Below, piece by piece: positions 7,984-10,076 of a DNA stretch of 10,076 nucleotides (the stretch's first letter is position 1; every line of letters begins with the position of its first letter). The translations under genes and the position numbers were made by a program. Source of the DNA: Scytonema sp. UIC 10036 (GTDB taxonomy: Bacteria > Cyanobacteriota > Cyanobacteriia > Cyanobacteriales > Nostocaceae); assembly GCF_009725235.1 (NCBI RefSeq), contig NZ_WJFC01000327.1, positions 1 through 10,076 of the forward strand, written 5' to 3'. The notes beneath the pieces are model-generated. The model searched no databases, was not told the origin of the DNA, and saw only the letters and a program-made list of their open reading frames with translations.

Positions 7984-8028
7984 AATAGTAAAGCTCAAAT
8001 TTGTTTTTGTCAAGCAAGCTTTACTATT
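7984..8028. promoter_or_regulatory. 12-bp perfect inverted repeat, candidate autoregulatory operator
   Basis: AATAGTAAAGCT (7984-7995) and AGCTTTACTATT (8017-8028) are exact reverse complements separated by 21 bases. One half covers the -10 box of the fusion gene promoter and the other lies just upstream of its -35 box. A bound XRE protein would block polymerase. The encoded helix-turn-helix protein is the natural candidate, by inference. Confidence 0.6.
7985..8013 (-). promoter_or_regulatory. Sigma-70-type promoter of the XRE-Clp_N-Uma2 gene
   Basis: On the minus strand, TTGACA (8013-8008) is followed after exactly 17 bases by TACTAT (7990-7985). The -35 is perfect and the -10 has one mismatch to TATAAT. 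The predicted start of transcription is near 7978, giving a leader of about 42 bases before the ATG at 7936. Confidence 0.7.
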
Positions 8029-8174
8029 TTGTTAAGTGAGGTTGACTTCACAAGCAGAAACATGAAAAGAATTAACTTCGATTGCCTTATTTCTAAAATA
8101 TGTATCCTGAAACTTTTACAATGCTGATATAGTATTGATATTTTACTCTACCGCCCGAAAACTACCTATTTAAA

Positions 8175-8252
8175 TGAACCGCAAAGGCGCAAAGATCGCG
8201 TATAGCCCTAGTGAACATAGCCTACGGCAACGCGTAGCGTCTCCGTCAGGAG
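8175..8252. repeat. Dispersed cyanobacterial palindromic repeat
   Basis: A short segment rich in small palindromes: CTACG (8222-8226) with CGTAG (8233-8237), and CTCC-GTCA-GGAG (8241-8252). It is preceded by the CCGCAAAGGCGCAAAG stretch (8180-8195). GC content is higher than in the flanks. The CCTACGGCAACGCGTAGCGT type of sequence recurs in Nostocales genomes from general knowledge. Copy number in this genome cannot be judged here. No coding frame is supported in it. Confidence 0.5.
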
Positions 8253-8343
8253 AAAAAAGAGGACAAGAAATCGGTAACATACCGGGGAGGAAGTAGAGAC
8301 TCAAAGCAAGAAATCACGTCAAAGCTCAAGCTGATTTTATAGA

Positions 8344-8377
8344 TTTCCCTCTGTAAAGTCTACTTTACAGAGGGAAA
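8344..8377. promoter_or_regulatory. Perfect 15-bp palindrome (TTTCCCTCTGTAAAG stem)
   Basis: TTTCCCTCTGTAAAG (8344-8358), loop TCTA, CTTTACAGAGGGAAA (8363-8377), with no mismatch. It lies between two divergent genes, where a terminator is not required by the layout. Its centre GTAAAG-N4-CTTTAC repeats the core of the operator at 7984-8028. It could be a second operator, a leader hairpin of the 8528 gene, or a terminator of an unseen transcript. Confidence 0.55.
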
Positions 8378-8515
8378 ATCCTTTTCCCACACGGATTTGT
8401 TGATGCATATCCTATTAGATCCACTGAAAGAAGCTTGCAGGGCAAAGAGTGCATTCCGGGATAGCGATTCTCGAATGCTTAAGGTAGCATATACTTGCAT
8501 AACGAATAACAGAAC

Positions 8516-8520
8516 GAGGG
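8516..8520 (+). promoter_or_regulatory. Shine-Dalgarno GAGGG for the 8528 ORF
   Basis: GAGGG lies seven bases upstream of ATG 8528. It is the clearest ribosome-binding site in the window and supports real translation of this short frame. Confidence 0.55.
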
Positions 8521-8527
8521 ACAAAGA

Positions 8528-8755
8528 ATGACGACGCTATTAATTCAAACCCAAAGCGTCCCACTGACGGTTCATATTCCTTCTATCAAATCGATGACCG
8601 TTGAACAGTTCTACGAATTCTGTCAAGCCAATCGCGATTTAAGAATTGAGCGTAATGTATGTCATTGTCCTCCTCAGGGAAAAAAGACTACAGCTAAAAC
8701 TAAGACAAGTCACGCTAAAAAAATGAAAGACATTTCTGACAACCTCTTAAGTTAG
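8528..8755 (+). CDS. Truncated Uma2-family protein, N-terminal fragment
   Basis: A 75-aa protein. Its first 44 residues, with SMTVEQFYEFCQANRDLRIERN at about 22-43, read like the N-terminus of a large cyanobacterial Uma2/DUF820 subgroup, which normally continues with an acidic or glycine stretch, MPP-G-GE and then the nuclease core for a total near 190 residues. Here the frame goes to CPPQGKKT, a possible remnant of MPPTGGKT, then to a lysine-rich tail ending DNLLS and a TAG stop. No catalytic residues of the PD-(D/E)XK core are present, so it cannot be a working nuclease by itself. A good Shine-Dalgarno suggests it is still translated. It is either a decayed gene or a reused small protein. 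It faces away from the XRE-ClpC(N)-Uma2 gene, whose own Uma2 domain lacks this N-terminal part, although the two look like different Uma2 subgroups. Confidence 0.6.
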   Translation: MTTLLIQTQSVPLTVHIPSIKSMTVEQFYEFCQANRDLRIERNVCHCPPQGKKTTAKTKTSHAKKMKDISDNLLS

Positions 8756-9080
8756 ATGGCAAAACAGTGTCACTTAAGTGGGATATCCAGAAATGGCAAA
8801 GGCTTACCTGAAAGTTGCATAAATCAAAAAAACTGTCCTGAGAAAGAGATGAAATAGTTAATGTCAGGAGGCTGCGATCGCAAACACAAAATCATGGTAC
8901 GTTACTTGCTACAGACTATTGTGGCTGGAATTATCAGTTAAATACTAACGTGAGTTCAAAGAATCTGTATTTTTTTTACAAAAATGAGATGTTATTGGAA
9001 CTCTGTTGTTACATTCATAGTGTTTATATCTATTTAAATCGCAACAGCATGGGTAATTTAGTGAACCGAGAAGCAAACTA
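8756..9080. other. Intergenic stretch without a supported gene
   Basis: This 325-base AT-rich region holds one HIP1 site (8874-8881) and a T8 run near 8971-8978. It has only very short frames (33 aa from 8756, 15 aa from 8894) without recognisable similarity. No convincing promoter with proper spacing is seen for the sigma-like gene. It may contain decayed Uma2 sequence following the fragment at 8528, but I could not trace it with confidence. Confidence 0.5.
9068..9073 (+). promoter_or_regulatory. Shine-Dalgarno-like GAGAAG for the sigma-like gene
   Basis: GAGAAG is seven bases before ATG 9081. An in-frame TAA at 9054-9056 rules out an upstream start beyond it, so this ATG is the first available in the frame. 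Confidence 0.45.
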
Positions 9081-10076
9081 ATGAGTATCAGAAAGCGTAA
9101 AACCATAGTAGAAATGTTTTCTACATTTCTTAATTTGATAGACTCTAAAAATTATCCAATTCTCGATTGGAGCGCAAATCCTAAGTTAGAACGCAATATC
9201 AGGACAATAATCGAGCAAGATATCTCAAATGATGAGGAATTTTGGGCAAGATATTGGCTGCGAGCGCTTTTGCAAAATCCGCCACTTTTTTTGGCAAAAG
9301 AACACTTACTCGCTTACTTAGAAGACTCTTGCTACTGGGTTGCTGGTATAGTTCAGCGCAAAATTGCTATTCAAGACTTTACATGGATGGATTATTGGCA
9401 AATTGCTAGAACAATTGCAGCCAATGATTTATCCAAGCTTTTGGCTCATTATAATAGTGAAACGAGTCGTCTTAAAACCTACGCTCAGATGCGTATTACA
9501 AGTGCAGTTATTGATAAAATTAGAGTCGGTAGAGAACCAGAAAAATATTCTGATTGGGCATGGTTACGGAGTTTAACTAAAAAATCTTTAATACAAGCAT
9601 TGTATAAAGTCAATTTTCCCGATTGGCAACAGTCCTGTCATTTGTTAGCTTGGCATTGTTTTAAGGAAATTTATACTCCTAACAAAAAACTACAAAATCA
9701 CAAGCTAGCACCACCAACTTCCCAGGAATTAGAATTGATAACTGTACGATATAATGAGTTGCGAAAAAAATATCAAGATATCTCAGATGATGTGACTGTT
9801 CAAGAGATTCAAACATTGTTATACACTTGTGTTAAAGTAAGTCGAGAAAATTCAAAATTGCCTTTAGTATCATCATTAGATAACAAAAATAACATATCTG
9901 ATGATTTAATTAATTATTTACCACAAGAAGAAATAGACCCAGAGGAGCAGTTTTTAGCTCTTAGGGAAGTTTTATCACAGGCATTTGCAGCATTGCCTGA
10001 GTCAAGCCAGAAAATGTTAATTTTAGAACATGCTTTGGAATTAAAACAGACAGATATTCAATTAATTTTTAATTTT
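9081..10076 (+). CDS. Cyanobacterial sigma-70-like factor, 3' end missing
   Basis: 332 codons are open to the window edge, with no stop. The N-terminal part resembles an atypical sigma-factor family of filamentous cyanobacteria: a start like KRKTIVEMFSTFLNL, then FWARYWLRALLQ (54-65), HLLAYLEDSCYWVA (75-88), LKTYAQMRITSAVID (131-145), a DWAWLRSLTKKSLIQAL segment (158-174) and LAWHCFKEIY (189-198). The C-terminal part QAFAALPESSQKMLILEHALELKQTDIQLIF (300-330) fits the start of sigma region 4, where ALP...LL.L.YGL..TQ..IA is usual. Family members run to roughly 380-420 residues, so the helix-turn-helix and last 50-90 residues lie outside. Role: probable alternative or ECF-like sigma factor directing polymerase to specific promoters, targets unknown. 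I cannot confirm region 2 DNA-binding residues by eye. Confidence 0.75.
   Translation, partial: MSIRKRKTIVEMFSTFLNLIDSKNYPILDWSANPKLERNIRTIIEQDISNDEEFWARYWLRALLQNPPLFLAKEHLLAYLEDSCYWVAGIVQRKIAIQDFTWMDYWQIARTIAANDLSKLLAHYNSETSRLKTYAQMRITSAVIDKIRVGREPEKYSDWAWLRSLTKKSLIQALYKVNFPDWQQSCHLLAWHCFKEIYTPNKKLQNHKLAPPTSQELELITVRYNELRKKYQDISDDVTVQEIQTLLYTCVKVSRENSKLPLVSSLDNKNNISDDLINYLPQEEIDPEEQFLALREVLSQAFAALPESSQKMLILEHALELKQTDIQLIFNF

Noticed and set aside
7876..8127. 83-aa plus-strand frame at the fusion gene start
   Set aside because: It overlaps the start of the fusion gene antisense and runs through its promoter and operator. No recognisable family, no ribosome site.
8451..8478. Small inverted repeat GCATTC/GAATGC upstream of the 8528 ORF
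   Set aside because: Only six pairs around a 16-base loop; expected by chance in this length.
8773..8814. Possible Uma2 remnant WDIQKWQRLT in another frame
   Set aside because: It faintly recalls the W...RWEALT motif of Uma2, but spacing is off by one residue and no other motif follows.
8756..8857. 33-aa frame starting immediately after the TAG of the 75-aa ORF
   Set aside because: No Shine-Dalgarno and no recognisable similarity; probably chance continuation after the stop.
8894..8941. 15-aa hydrophobic frame MVRYLLQTIVAGIIS
   Set aside because: Too short and without a clear ribosome site, although a GGAGG lies about 20 bases upstream; no independent support.

Overview
The window looks like chromosomal DNA of a filamentous, probably heterocyst-forming (Nostocales-type) cyanobacterium. 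Four things point that way. The HIP1 octamer GCGATCGC occurs seven times (382, 808, 2259, 3803, 5190, 6402, 8874). There are many heptanucleotide tandem arrays of the STRR kind. The two-component pair resembles cyanobacterial RppA/RppB. There is a Uma2-family protein and a sigma-like protein of a type I know only from cyanobacteria. Taxonomy below this level is not resolvable by reading.

Layout: (1) 22-1656, minus strand, a complete phosphoglucomutase gene, head-to-head with (2) 1889-3950, plus strand, an OmpR-type response regulator and its sensor histidine kinase (RppA/RppB-like). (3) 3947-4567, a repeat-rich stretch: 19 TTAGTGG heptads, then 12 inverted heptads, then a small possibly truncated ORF (4248-4421) ending inside another heptad array. 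(4) 4568-6692, plus strand, two exported peptidases: a PA-domain M28 aminopeptidase-like protein and an HtrA/Deg-type serine protease without a PDZ domain. (5) 6767-7936, minus strand, convergent with the protease, a three-part fusion: XRE helix-turn-helix, ClpC-type N-domain (two Clp_N repeats) and a Uma2/DUF820 nuclease-like domain. Upstream of it lies a near-consensus promoter enclosed by a perfect 12-bp inverted repeat. (6) 7937-8527, a long divergent intergenic region with that promoter, a dispersed palindromic repeat and a perfect 15-bp palindrome. (7) 8528-8755, plus strand, a 75-aa protein that starts like another Uma2 protein but is cut short. (8) 9081 to the window end, plus strand, the first 332 codons of a cyanobacterial sigma-70-like factor, incomplete at the edge.

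The genes do not form one obvious pathway. pgm is carbon metabolism, rppAB is signalling, and the two peptidases could share a periplasmic or envelope quality-control role. The most unusual parts are the XRE-ClpC(N)-Uma2 fusion with its putative self-operator and the neighbouring Uma2 fragment. A second unusual pattern is that heptad arrays or other repeats overlap or directly abut the stop codons of four genes and the start codons of three.
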